A DNA stretch of 20,663 bases from Prevotellaceae bacterium (GTDB lineage: Bacteria; Bacteroidota; Bacteroidia; Bacteroidales; Paludibacteraceae). Shown here one piece after another: positions 7,071-14,527 of this stretch. The translations under genes were made by a program, and so were the position numbers. The notes beneath the pieces were generated by a model that saw only the letters and a program-made list of their open reading frames with translations, had not been told where the DNA came from and ran no database searches. The number at the start of each line of letters is the position of its first letter. Position 1 is the stretch's first letter. The DNA is taken from NCBI GenBank assembly GCA_031255055.1, contig JAIRTG010000156.1, positions 1 to 20,663 on the forward strand, read 5' to 3'.

Positions 7071-7180
7071 CAACGGCGGCGTACATTAATGTTTTTTTGT
7101 TGTTTTCCGGCGATTCCATAAGAAGTCATACTATTTCCGCAAACTTTGTTAAATAAACATGCCGAGAATATCCCGTACAC

Positions 7181-7209
7181 TTGCCGTTAAAAGATAATGA
7201 CTACTTTTG
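7181..7209 (+). promoter_or_regulatory. Bacteroidota-type promoter of the uppS-bamA operon
   Basis: TTG at 7181-7183 and TACTTTTG at 7202-7209 are separated by 18 bases, close to the expected spacing for the Bacteroidota primary sigma factor. Transcription would start near 7216, giving a leader of roughly 70 bases. This is the best-formed promoter in the window and heads the five-gene envelope operon. Confidence 0.65.
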
Positions 7210-7288
7210 CCACTGTTTTTTTGTGTTCTAAAACAAAATTTTAGCATAAGAACTACGTTTATATACCGGTAAATTAATGAATGGAGAA

Positions 7289-7963
7289 ATGAGTAAACAT
7301 AAAAAACATAACTTACCGGTAATTCTTGCGCTCTTAGGTTTGGTTACAACTCCCGCTTTCGGACAAAACGAAGATGAATACCTGATGGAAATAGGCGTTT
7401 CGGGGGGCATTTCATCGTCGGTGAACGACGCAAATGTGTATGAATATTTTGACGGAGCCTTTGGCGCTCTTATCCGGTATCGTTTCAATAATCGGGTGGC
7501 GATTCGCGGAGAGTGGTATTTGACAAATGTGAGTGGAAATTATTTAGTTGAAAATAATAAAGTCGATTTCGACAATCGAATAAATAACATCCAAGTGTGC
7601 GGAGAATTTAATTTCTTTGATTTGACGCAAGACCCCTACAAACGCAACGGGAAAAAGTTTTCGCCATATATCTTTGCCGGTTTTGGCGTAAATGGTTTCG
7701 GGTATGAAGGCACTGCGACAGTTCGCCCTTCAGTTTCGTTTGGGGTGGGAGTAAAACTTAAATTGACGCACAGATTGAACCTAAATATACAGTTCGATAA
7801 TCAGTTGCTTATGTCAGACCGGTTGGAGAGCGTTGCCGTATTAAACGATGCACGCAACAACGGGTCTAATTTTTTGAATAATGATTTGCTATCGTCGTTG
7901 AAACTCGCAATAACATTCGACTTTCTGAAAAAGCCGTGTAACTGTAACGATGTTTCGAGATAA
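7289..7963 (+). CDS. Small outer-membrane beta-barrel protein, first gene of the bamA operon
   Basis: The 224-residue protein has a signal peptide ending near AFGQ and a mature part of alternating hydrophobic and polar strands (for example ALIRYRFNNRVAIRGEWYL, YIFAGFGVNGFGYEG, VSFGVGVKLKLTHRLNLNIQF), which suggests an eight-stranded outer-membrane barrel. It ends with a Cys pair in KKPCNCNDVSR after the last strand. Two ATGs are possible, 7277 and 7289; I prefer 7289 because it gives the shorter, more usual n-region. It sits 33 bp before uppS. Many Bacteroidota carry a barrel protein of the DUF6089 type at this place, and this may be a divergent member, but that is from memory. Its role is unknown; the context suggests envelope assembly. 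Confidence 0.8.
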   Translation: MSKHKKHNLPVILALLGLVTTPAFGQNEDEYLMEIGVSGGISSSVNDANVYEYFDGAFGALIRYRFNNRVAIRGEWYLTNVSGNYLVENNKVDFDNRINNIQVCGEFNFFDLTQDPYKRNGKKFSPYIFAGFGVNGFGYEGTATVRPSVSFGVGVKLKLTHRLNLNIQFDNQLLMSDRLESVAVLNDARNNGSNFLNNDLLSSLKLAITFDFLKKPCNCNDVSR

Positions 7964-7996
7964 CTTATAGAATATAATTGAAATTTGTTGTGGAAT

Positions 7997-8722
7997 ATGC
8001 CTTCTTCCAAAAACTTGATCGATAAAAACTGCCTGCCGAAGCACATCGCCATTATCATGGACGGCAACGGGCGATGGGCAAAAGAACGTGGTTACGAGCG
8101 TATTTACGGACATCAGAACGGTGTTGTTTCGGTGAGAGAAACAACCGAAGCGGCAGCCGAAACCGGGATTGATTACCTGACATTATATGCCTTTTCGACC
8201 GAGAACTGGGGTCGGCCTCAAAAAGAAGTCGATGCGCTGATGGAACTGCTGGTGGATACAATCGAAAAGGAAACACCCACTCTAAATAAAAACAATGTCC
8301 GTTTACTTACGATAGGCGATCTGTCGAGGCTGCCGCTGAATGCACGCGGTAAATTGCAGAAATGTATCGGCGAAACGGCAAAAAACACAGGATTGAGTCT
8401 TGTGCTGGCTTTGAGTTATTCATCACGCTGGGAAATTGTTAATGCCGCTAAAACCATCGGACAGGCATTGCTGGACGGAAAAATACGGGTTGAAGAGATT
8501 GACGAACAGGTCTTTTCGGACGCATTGACGACAAAGTCGATTCCCGATCCGGATTTGATGATCCGGACAAGCGGCGAAGAACGTATCAGCAATTTCTTAT
8601 TATGGCAACTGGCTTATTCGGAATTATATTTTACAAAAAAACACTGGCCCGATTTCAGGAAAGAAGACTTTTATCAGGCCATTGTTGATTATCAGAACAG
8701 AGAACGGCGTTTCGGCAAATAA
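7997..8722 (+). CDS. uppS: Undecaprenyl diphosphate synthase UppS
   Basis: UppS extends farnesyl diphosphate with eight isopentenyl units to make the C55 lipid carrier precursor for peptidoglycan and surface glycans. The 241-residue protein has the catalytic motif HIAIIMDGNGRWA, with the Asp at residue 22, the GHQNG segment, LTLYAFSTENWGRP, and the C-terminal signature DLMIRTSGEERISNFL with WQLAYSELYF. The ATG at 7997 is chosen over an upstream TTG at 7985 because it fits the family's short N-terminus. It lies 36 bp before bamA in the envelope operon. Confidence 0.95.
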   Translation: MPSSKNLIDKNCLPKHIAIIMDGNGRWAKERGYERIYGHQNGVVSVRETTEAAAETGIDYLTLYAFSTENWGRPQKEVDALMELLVDTIEKETPTLNKNNVRLLTIGDLSRLPLNARGKLQKCIGETAKNTGLSLVLALSYSSRWEIVNAAKTIGQALLDGKIRVEEIDEQVFSDALTTKSIPDPDLMIRTSGEERISNFLLWQLAYSELYFTKKHWPDFRKEDFYQAIVDYQNRERRFGK

Positions 8723-8758
8723 ACAAATAAGATTATACAGACGACTTATCATTCGATT

Positions 8759-11386
8759 ATGCAGAAAAAAACATTCATACTTCCCCTTTTACTTTTCTTG
8801 TTTACTCAAGTATCGGCACAAACTATCGAGCAAAATGACACCATTTATAACTTGGATGTTGACTACGGCAGGCCTCAGAAATACGAAATAGCGGGGATTA
8901 CCGTTTCCGGCGCGGAGCATTATGAGGATTTTGTGCTTATCGGCTTTTCGGGTCTCTCGATAGGCGATGTTATCGAAATTCCGGGAGACCAGATAACGGC
9001 AGCCGTCAAAAGATTTTGGACGCAGGGCCTGTTCAGTCGCGTGAAAATACATGTGCAAAAGGTGACCGTCAGCGACCGTAAAGTGTGGCTGCATATCGAA
9101 CTGCAACAGCGCCCGCGTATCTCCGAAATAAACTTCAACGGACTCAAGAAAAGCGAGTCGGACGAGTTGCAGCCCAAATTGGGGCTGACGGTGGGTAACC
9201 AAATCACGCCGAACATATCAGACCGTGCAAAAACGGTTATCGAACGTTTTATGCACGAAAAAGGATTCCTTAACGCCGACGTTGCCGTTTATCAAAAGGA
9301 TGATCCGCAAAAGCCGGGGTATGTAATAGTGGACGTCGAGGTAAATAAAAAGCTCAAGACGAGAGTCAAAAAAATCATCGTCACGGGAAACGATGCGTTG
9401 ACGTTCAATAAAATCAACCGCGTGATGAAAAAAACAAATGATAACAACTGGAGAAATATCTTCAGGACAAAGAAGTTTGTACAGGAAGAGTATGAAAAGG
9501 ATAAAGTCACGCTTATCGAAAAATACAATGAGATAGGCTATCGCGATGCCTATATTGTGACAGACAGCGTTGTGCCCTACGATGATAAGTCCGTCAGCGT
9601 GCATATCACTGTTGACGAGGGCGAAAAGTATTATTTCAGAAATATCAAATGGATTGGTAACACCATCTATCCGTATGAATACCTTGATGATGTACTGGGG
9701 ATAGAAAAAGGGGATATATATAACCACAAGCTGTTAATGGACCGGCTCGAAATAGATCAGGACGCTGTTTCCAAACTGTATCAGGACCGCGGATACTTGT
9801 TCTCAAGCATCGAACCGGTCGAAGTGATGATAGACGGAGATTCCATTGATATTGAGATGCGTATTTATGAGGGCAAACCGGCCACAATCAACAAAATCGG
9901 GATATACGGCAATACTCGCATGTATGAACATGTTATCCGCCGCGAGTTATACATCCGTCCCGGACAGTTGTACAGCCAGTCGAACATCATCCGGTCTGTG
10001 CGTGAGATGGCTCAAATGAAGCATTTTGATGAGGAAAAACTCGGCAGTCCGAACGCAATCGACATTCAGCCCAATGAGGCGGAAGGCACTGTGGACGTCA
10101 ACTTCAATCTGGAAACAAAAGGAAGCGACCAGTTTGAATTTTCCATCGGATGGGGAGCAACAGGGATTGTCGGTAGCGTAGGATTGAAATTCAGTAACTT
10201 CGCCATCCAGAACCTGTTCAAACCCGAATCGTACCGGATCGTACCACAGGGAGAAGGGCAGACACTGACGGTGAATGTCCGGACAAACGGTAGGCAATAC
10301 TCTTCGGTAAGCCTTTCGTTTTTGGAGCCGTGGCTGGGTGGCAAACGTCCCAACTCGCTCTCTACGGCCATTTATTTTGCCAATCAGACCGGTATAAGCA
10401 AACGGTATAACGACAATTACTATAACAACTACTATAATAATCCCTACAGTTACGGTGGTTATTATGGTGGCAACAGCTATTATAACGACTATTATCTGCC
10501 GGAATTTGACCCCGAAACATATATGCGAACTTTTGGCGCGTCTATCGGTTACGGAAAACGTCTGGATTGGCCGGATGACTATTTTACGTTTTACGGAGAG
10601 TTTTCGTTCCAGAGATATAAATTGAGCGACTGGTTTTATGGCACTTATCCGATGTCTGATGGTGTGTACAACAACCTGAGCTTTAATCTGAACATCTCCC
10701 GTAATTCCATTGATAATCCTATTTATACAAGGCGCGGGTCGTCATTTTCTTTGGGATTGCAAATTACGCCTCCTTATTCGCTGTTCTCCAAAAAGGATTA
10801 TTCAAATCCGAACCTGACGGATCAGGAAAAATATAAGTACCCCGAATATCACAAATGGAAATTCAATGCAAAAACCTTCACGCCGCTTTCAAATGATGAT
10901 AAGCTTGTGCTGATGGGGCGTGTGGAGTTCGGTTATCTGGGACATTATAACAAGGATCTCAAATCGCCGTTCGAGACTTTCAACGTAGGCGGCGACGGTA
11001 TGACGGCATGGACAAGCTATGGAATGGAATATATCTCCTTGCGCGGATATAATGCCAACACTGTGACGCCGATTGAGAATGGCTTGAGGCGTGGTTATGT
11101 TTACAGCAAATACACTGTTGAACTGCGTTATCCTGTATTATTGGAGGGGTCGACTCAAATCTGGCTGTTGGGTTTTGCCGAAGCCGGAAACAGTTTTTCC
11201 GACATAAGAGATTACCGTCCGTTTGATTTAAAACGTTCTGCCGGCGTCGGCGTCCGTGTTTTTCTCCCGATGTTCGGACTGCTTGGAATTGATTGGGCAT
11301 ACGGTTTTGATAAGGTACAGACTTCGCAATCTGTTTTTGAACGCGGAGGAAGCCGTGTCCATTTTGTACTGGGACAGGATTTATAG
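8759..11386 (+). CDS. bamA: Outer-membrane assembly factor BamA (Omp85)
   Basis: BamA folds and inserts beta-barrel proteins into the outer membrane. The 875-residue protein has a signal peptide ending about residue 21 (QVSAQ), then a series of POTRA domains to roughly residue 440 (repeated patterns such as ISEINFNGLKK, VKKIIVTGNDAL, FRNIKWIGNTIY and INKIGIYGNTRMYEHVIRREL), and a C-terminal 16-stranded barrel. The barrel contains the family motif as SLRGYNAN near residue 760 and ends in VHFVLGQDL. Residues 550-579 form an insert made almost only of Tyr, Asn, Gly, Ser and Asp, probably a surface loop. It sits between uppS and two ompH/skp genes, which encode periplasmic chaperones for its clients. 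Confidence 0.95.
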   Translation: MQKKTFILPLLLFLFTQVSAQTIEQNDTIYNLDVDYGRPQKYEIAGITVSGAEHYEDFVLIGFSGLSIGDVIEIPGDQITAAVKRFWTQGLFSRVKIHVQKVTVSDRKVWLHIELQQRPRISEINFNGLKKSESDELQPKLGLTVGNQITPNISDRAKTVIERFMHEKGFLNADVAVYQKDDPQKPGYVIVDVEVNKKLKTRVKKIIVTGNDALTFNKINRVMKKTNDNNWRNIFRTKKFVQEEYEKDKVTLIEKYNEIGYRDAYIVTDSVVPYDDKSVSVHITVDEGEKYYFRNIKWIGNTIYPYEYLDDVLGIEKGDIYNHKLLMDRLEIDQDAVSKLYQDRGYLFSSIEPVEVMIDGDSIDIEMRIYEGKPATINKIGIYGNTRMYEHVIRRELYIRPGQLYSQSNIIRSVREMAQMKHFDEEKLGSPNAIDIQPNEAEGTVDVNFNLETKGSDQFEFSIGWGATGIVGSVGLKFSNFAIQNLFKPESYRIVPQGEGQTLTVNVRTNGRQYSSVSLSFLEPWLGGKRPNSLSTAIYFANQTGISKRYNDNYYNNYYNNPYSYGGYYGGNSYYNDYYLPEFDPETYMRTFGASIGYGKRLDWPDDYFTFYGEFSFQRYKLSDWFYGTYPMSDGVYNNLSFNLNISRNSIDNPIYTRRGSSFSLGLQITPPYSLFSKKDYSNPNLTDQEKYKYPEYHKWKFNAKTFTPLSNDDKLVLMGRVEFGYLGHYNKDLKSPFETFNVGGDGMTAWTSYGMEYISLRGYNANTVTPIENGLRRGYVYSKYTVELRYPVLLEGSTQIWLLGFAEAGNSFSDIRDYRPFDLKRSAGVGVRVFLPMFGLLGIDWAYGFDKVQTSQSVFERGGSRVHFVLGQDL

Positions 11387-11484
11387 GCTATTTTTACAAT
11401 AAAGCGAAAACTTAAAACAAACATAAAAAATATATTGGCAAAAATTTTGCAATATAAGTTCTTACAAATAAATACAAAGCGCTT

Positions 11485-12000
11485 ATGAAAAAATTATTCG
11501 TTACAATTATTATTTTTTGCAGCATAACAGTATCAGGTTTTGCTCAAAAATTTGCAATGGTTGACATGGAATATATTATGAAAAATATTCCTTCGTATGA
11601 ATCAACCACAGAACAGTTAAATCTTGTGTCGCGTCAATGGCGGAGTGAAATTGAGCAAAAAATGCAGGAAGTGCAGAAGCTTTATAAGGACTATCAGACG
11701 GAACTGATTTTCCTGTCGGAAGACCAGAAGGCAAGCCGTGAAGAGGAAATCATCCAAAAAGAGAAAGAAACCCAAGAACTGAAAAGGAACTATTTCGGAC
11801 CGGAAGGAGAGCTGTTTAAAAAACGCGAAAGCCTGATGAAGCCGATACAGGATGAAATTTTTAATGCCATTCAGGAAATCAGCCGGGAACAAAACTTAGA
11901 TTTGGTGCTCGATCGCACTTCGGCAGTGAGCGTTATTTATTCAACGCCGAAGATAGATATTAGCGATGCGGTATTAAAAAAATTGGGCTATTCCAATTAA
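11485..12000 (+). CDS. ompH: OmpH/Skp family periplasmic chaperone (first copy)
   Basis: This 171-residue protein has a signal peptide ending near SGFAQ, then the family pattern of a short strand (KFAMVDMEYIMKNIP), two long charged helices forming the coiled-coil tentacles (residues about 45-125, rich in Glu, Gln and Lys) and a returning strand segment (LDLVLDRTSAVSVIYSTP). Skp/OmpH proteins trap unfolded outer-membrane proteins in the periplasm and deliver them to BamA. Its 98-bp gap from bamA is the largest in the operon and holds an A/T-rich near-palindrome at 11438-11450. A second paralogue follows 51 bp downstream. Confidence 0.92.
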   Translation: MKKLFVTIIIFCSITVSGFAQKFAMVDMEYIMKNIPSYESTTEQLNLVSRQWRSEIEQKMQEVQKLYKDYQTELIFLSEDQKASREEEIIQKEKETQELKRNYFGPEGELFKKRESLMKPIQDEIFNAIQEISREQNLDLVLDRTSAVSVIYSTPKIDISDAVLKKLGYSN

Positions 12001-12051
12001 TTGTTTAAATTTGTGGGCTTTAATAAAGAAACTGTTAAATATAAAAACACT

Positions 12052-12561
12052 ATGTTGAAAAAATTATTATTAGTCGCGCTGTTTGCAATTCCGTGTATTG
12101 CCGTAACAGCTCAAACTCCTAAATTCGGACATGTAAATTCACAGGAGATATTGATGGCAATGCCCGAAATCGCAACAATCGAAAAAGAAGTAGGTGAATT
12201 GGGAACAATTTATGAAAATGAATTGCTGAAACTTCGTGAAGAATACAATGCGAAAATAACCGAATATCAGGAAAAGCAGGCAACAATGCACGAGAGTATC
12301 AAACAGGTAAGACAAGGCGAAATTGCCGAAATGGAACAGCGTATTATGACGTTCAACCAACAGGCGAGTCAGGATTTACAAAAAAAACAACAAGAATTGT
12401 TGGTGCCTGTTATTGAAAAAATCAAAAAGGCAATTGATGAGATAGGAAACGAAAATGCTTTCTCATATATTTTCGACCTCTCGTCTCAAAGCGTGCTTTA
12501 TAGCGGAAAAGATGTTCAGGATATTACCGAGCTTGTAAAAACTAAATTAGGAATCAAATAA
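12052..12561 (+). CDS. ompH: OmpH/Skp family periplasmic chaperone (second copy)
   Basis: The 169-residue protein has a signal peptide ending at VTAQ and the same design as its neighbour: KFGHVNSQEILMAMPE, a long Glu/Gln/Lys-rich helical hairpin (about residues 40-130) and a closing FSYIFDLSSQSVLYS segment. The frame opens at a TTG at 12001, but the ATG at 12052 places the signal peptide correctly. The two copies share the fold but differ in most positions, so this is an old duplication, commonly kept in Bacteroidota. A strong terminator 30 bases after the stop ends the operon. Confidence 0.92.
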   Translation: MLKKLLLVALFAIPCIAVTAQTPKFGHVNSQEILMAMPEIATIEKEVGELGTIYENELLKLREEYNAKITEYQEKQATMHESIKQVRQGEIAEMEQRIMTFNQQASQDLQKKQQELLVPVIEKIKKAIDEIGNENAFSYIFDLSSQSVLYSGKDVQDITELVKTKLGIK

Positions 12562-12590
12562 TCCGTGAGAATAGTAAGTTGATACTGCCG

Positions 12591-12627
12591 AAAGAGGATG
12601 TTTCAAACGAGACATCCTCTTTTTTTT
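12591..12627 (+). terminator. Strong terminator of the uppS-bamA-ompH operon
   Basis: AAAGAGGATGT at 12591-12601 pairs perfectly with ACATCCTCTTT at 12612-12622 around a 10-base loop. The run of eight T at 12620-12627 makes a classic rho-independent terminator. Confidence 0.9.
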
Positions 12628-12829
12628 GCGTCTAAGTCATCACTTACTTCAACAGAAAAAGACGCTACACCCTGACAGACTTCTCCCCTGAAAGCGCAAT
12701 CTGAAGATAATCAAAATTTGATTGAATATCGCTCCTCGATAGCCGACAGGCTGATACTCTCTCCCTTCAACTCCCATAACAGGCAGACAAACAATTTCTT
12801 CAACACCCAACAGCACGGAAACAGCGGCC

Positions 12830-12837
12830 TATTTTTG
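12830..12837 (+). promoter_or_regulatory. -7 box upstream of a possible small RNA
   Basis: TATTTTTG matches TAnnTTTG exactly. It lies in an otherwise gene-free region between two plus-strand terminators. There is no TTG at the usual -33 distance, so the call is weak on its own and rests on the need for a transcript that ends at 13114. Confidence 0.35.
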
Positions 12838-12843
12838 GTGCAT

Positions 12844-13114
12844 TATTTGATTCTTCCGCTTCAAGCGCCCAAATCCCGGCACGACAAGCCCCTGAGTTGG
12901 CACAGGAATTGAAGCCCTACAGATAGCTGTAGCGGGGAAATCTACCCTTTTCTCGCTCCGGAAAAGAGAATAAGCAATAAATAAAAACTAAAAGCTGTGA
13001 ATAGAGAATATGAAGCTGAATAACTAGAAAGGGAACGCATGAAGCCTTGATTCATGTGAGTCTGGTTTGTAGTATGTGGTATGCCGTCCGGGAGGATAGC
13101 ATACCACTTTTTTT
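12844..13114 (+). ncRNA. Candidate small structured RNA
   Basis: No credible protein gene lies in 12628-13161, yet a strong plus-strand terminator stands at its end, after the previous operon has already been terminated. That implies a separate transcript of about 270 bases if it starts after the -7 box at 12830. Internal pairing includes CTTCAA/TTGAAG (12859-12864 with 12909-12914), CTACAG/CTGTAG with an ATAG loop (12917-12932), CATGAA/TTCATG (13038-13056) and the terminator hairpin. The exact start is a guess. A 6S-like or Bacteroidales-1-type RNA is possible, but I cannot match a known consensus by eye. Confidence 0.4.
13076..13114 (+). terminator. Strong plus-strand terminator without an upstream gene
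   Basis: GTGGTATGC at 13076-13084 pairs perfectly with GCATACCAC at 13099-13107. A nested TCC-GGGA-GGA hairpin sits in the loop and seven T follow. The T-run lies only on the plus-strand side, so it does not serve the minus-strand glycosyltransferase gene. Confidence 0.85.
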
Positions 13115-13161
13115 AGCGGTTGACGGTTGGCAGACATCAAATCCGCCGCAAGCAAATTTAT

Positions 13162-14424
13162 TCATCCCAAACATTCCGGCCCGACCCTCTTTTTTAGATC
13201 AATATCCAAAAGGGTTTGGTACAAGTTTTCGCTTGTGTAATCTCTGTCGGGCGCAATGTGATTCAACAAATCAAGCGCGGCTTCTTTCAGTTCTACGGGA
13301 GGAAAAGCGCTGCCGTTTGCATAAGAATTTAAAAATTTCACTACGAAAAAGGCATCGAAAACCGTAAACATGCGCTTTATAAAGTTAGCCTTTGAGCTGC
13401 TGTGATTGCGACATGCTGCTATTAGCCGGATGATGTTTTCTTCTCCGGTAAACAAAATGATTTCAACCGGAATTTTTGAAAACTGCACACTTTCGTAACA
13501 ATCGCCAAATCCGTCGAAAAAACCTTTCAACAGCAGAAACAGTTGAAAATTATACACCGGATACGTGTTCCCTGCTATTATTTTCTTTACGCTCGGCCCT
13601 GTTCCAAACGGAACCCTTTCGGAAATTCTCGGCGAAGGATAGACCAACACCTCATTCAACTGTTTCACAACCGTCATCTTTGCCAGCTTCTGTAAGAAAT
13701 AAAAATCTTCTCCTCCCTGTTTCGAGGGCATCCCGCCAACTTTCGTATAGGCCTGCGCTCTCACAGCGAAGCATGAGCCGATTGTGTGGTAGGCATACGG
13801 GAAACCGGCCGTTTTCAGCGCCAGCCGGAAATAACGCAGATACGTTTCGTAGAGCCTGCACGCTGCAATTATTTCGGATGAATATTTTCCGGTATCAAAA
13901 TCGTGCTGAAACTGAAAAACAAATCCATTCGTTTTTGGCTCCGTTTGGCGTATATTTTCAATCGTTCTGAAATAATTCTTTTCGACCAAAGCATCGGCGT
14001 CCAGCGATACAATGACGCCATCGGACTTGTCGATAGCGGCAAAATGGCGGACGGCTTCATCCATGCCCGTTTTGCGTGCAAAGCCGACTCCTGCCTTTTT
14101 ACGGGGAATGTTCTCAATTAATACCGGGAAAAGCGCGAAGTTTTTATAGTGATGCTGTGCCCTTTCTTTCTCAAGACGAACAAAAACCGCCTTATTTTTC
14201 GATACGATGTGTTCCGGCGTTTGTTCACCCGAATTAACAACGACAATCACTTCGACGCCTGTGCCGGCCGCATCCGCACGTTCCAGTGACAAGAGCGTCT
14301 CAAAAATATGCTCATCGTCATAACACGGAATGACAACGATTATACCTAAGCCATCGTCCGCTTTCGCGGGATAAAACGCGGGCAGGTTCGGATAACGAAT
14401 GAAATAATTATCGGAAAAAGCCAT
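13162..14424 (-). CDS. Family 2-type glycosyltransferase
   Basis: The 420-residue protein has a GT-A fold signature near the N-terminus: GIIVVIPCYDDEHIFETLLSL (quoted in part: VIPCYDDEHI, residues 31-40), VEVIVVVNSGE, GVGFARKTGMDEAV, and the nucleotide-sugar/metal motif SLDADALV with D142 and D144. A later GGEDFYFLQKL at about 237-247 matches the usual acceptor-side ED motif. There are no convincing membrane segments, so it is likely cytosolic or peripheral. Donor, acceptor and product cannot be told. It stands alone on the minus strand, with its own -7 box upstream and the terminator of the glycan-uptake operon just before it, so it is probably transcribed separately. Confidence 0.88.
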   Translation of the reverse strand: MAFSDNYFIRYPNLPAFYPAKADDGLGIIVVIPCYDDEHIFETLLSLERADAAGTGVEVIVVVNSGEQTPEHIVSKNKAVFVRLEKERAQHHYKNFALFPVLIENIPRKKAGVGFARKTGMDEAVRHFAAIDKSDGVIVSLDADALVEKNYFRTIENIRQTEPKTNGFVFQFQHDFDTGKYSSEIIAACRLYETYLRYFRLALKTAGFPYAYHTIGSCFAVRAQAYTKVGGMPSKQGGEDFYFLQKLAKMTVVKQLNEVLVYPSPRISERVPFGTGPSVKKIIAGNTYPVYNFQLFLLLKGFFDGFGDCYESVQFSKIPVEIILFTGEENIIRLIAACRNHSSSKANFIKRMFTVFDAFFVVKFLNSYANGSAFPPVELKEAALDLLNHIAPDRDYTSENLYQTLLDIDLKKRVGPECLG

Positions 14425-14438
14425 AAAATATTCAGGTG

Positions 14439-14446
14439 CAAATGTA
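14439..14446 (-). promoter_or_regulatory. -7 box for the glycosyltransferase gene
   Basis: On the minus strand TACATTTG fits the TAnnTTTG consensus and lies about 14 bases upstream of the ATG. The nearest upstream TTG is only 13 bases away from it, so the -33 element is uncertain. The very short leader is unusual but possible. Confidence 0.4.
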
Positions 14447-14468
14447 CATAAATGTTTTGCAAAAACAG

Positions 14469-14505
14469 AAAAAGAGACTGCCCCGGTTTTACAGGACAGC
14501 CTCTC
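14469..14505 (-). terminator. Terminator of the SusC-SusD-GH18 operon
   Basis: Read on the minus strand, GAGAGGCTGTCC can pair with GGGGCAGTCTC, allowing a two-base bulge and a G-U pair, around a short A-rich loop, and a TTTTT tract follows. It starts 23 bases after the stop of the GH18-like gene. Confidence 0.75.
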
Positions 14506-14527
14506 GACCTCCCAAATGAATCGGCCG

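Noticed and set aside
7081..7100. Short palindrome ACATTAATGT followed by T-run after ybeY
   Set aside because: The stem has only four pairs with a two-base loop, too weak to call a terminator.
12718..12912. 64-codon open frame from a TTG in the gap after the ompH genes
   Set aside because: Short, non-ATG start, no domain, and it runs into the structured region with the candidate promoter; more likely noncoding.
13047..13367. 106-codon plus-strand frame across the second terminator
   Set aside because: It spans a strong terminator hairpin and the 3' end of the glycosyltransferase gene on the other strand.
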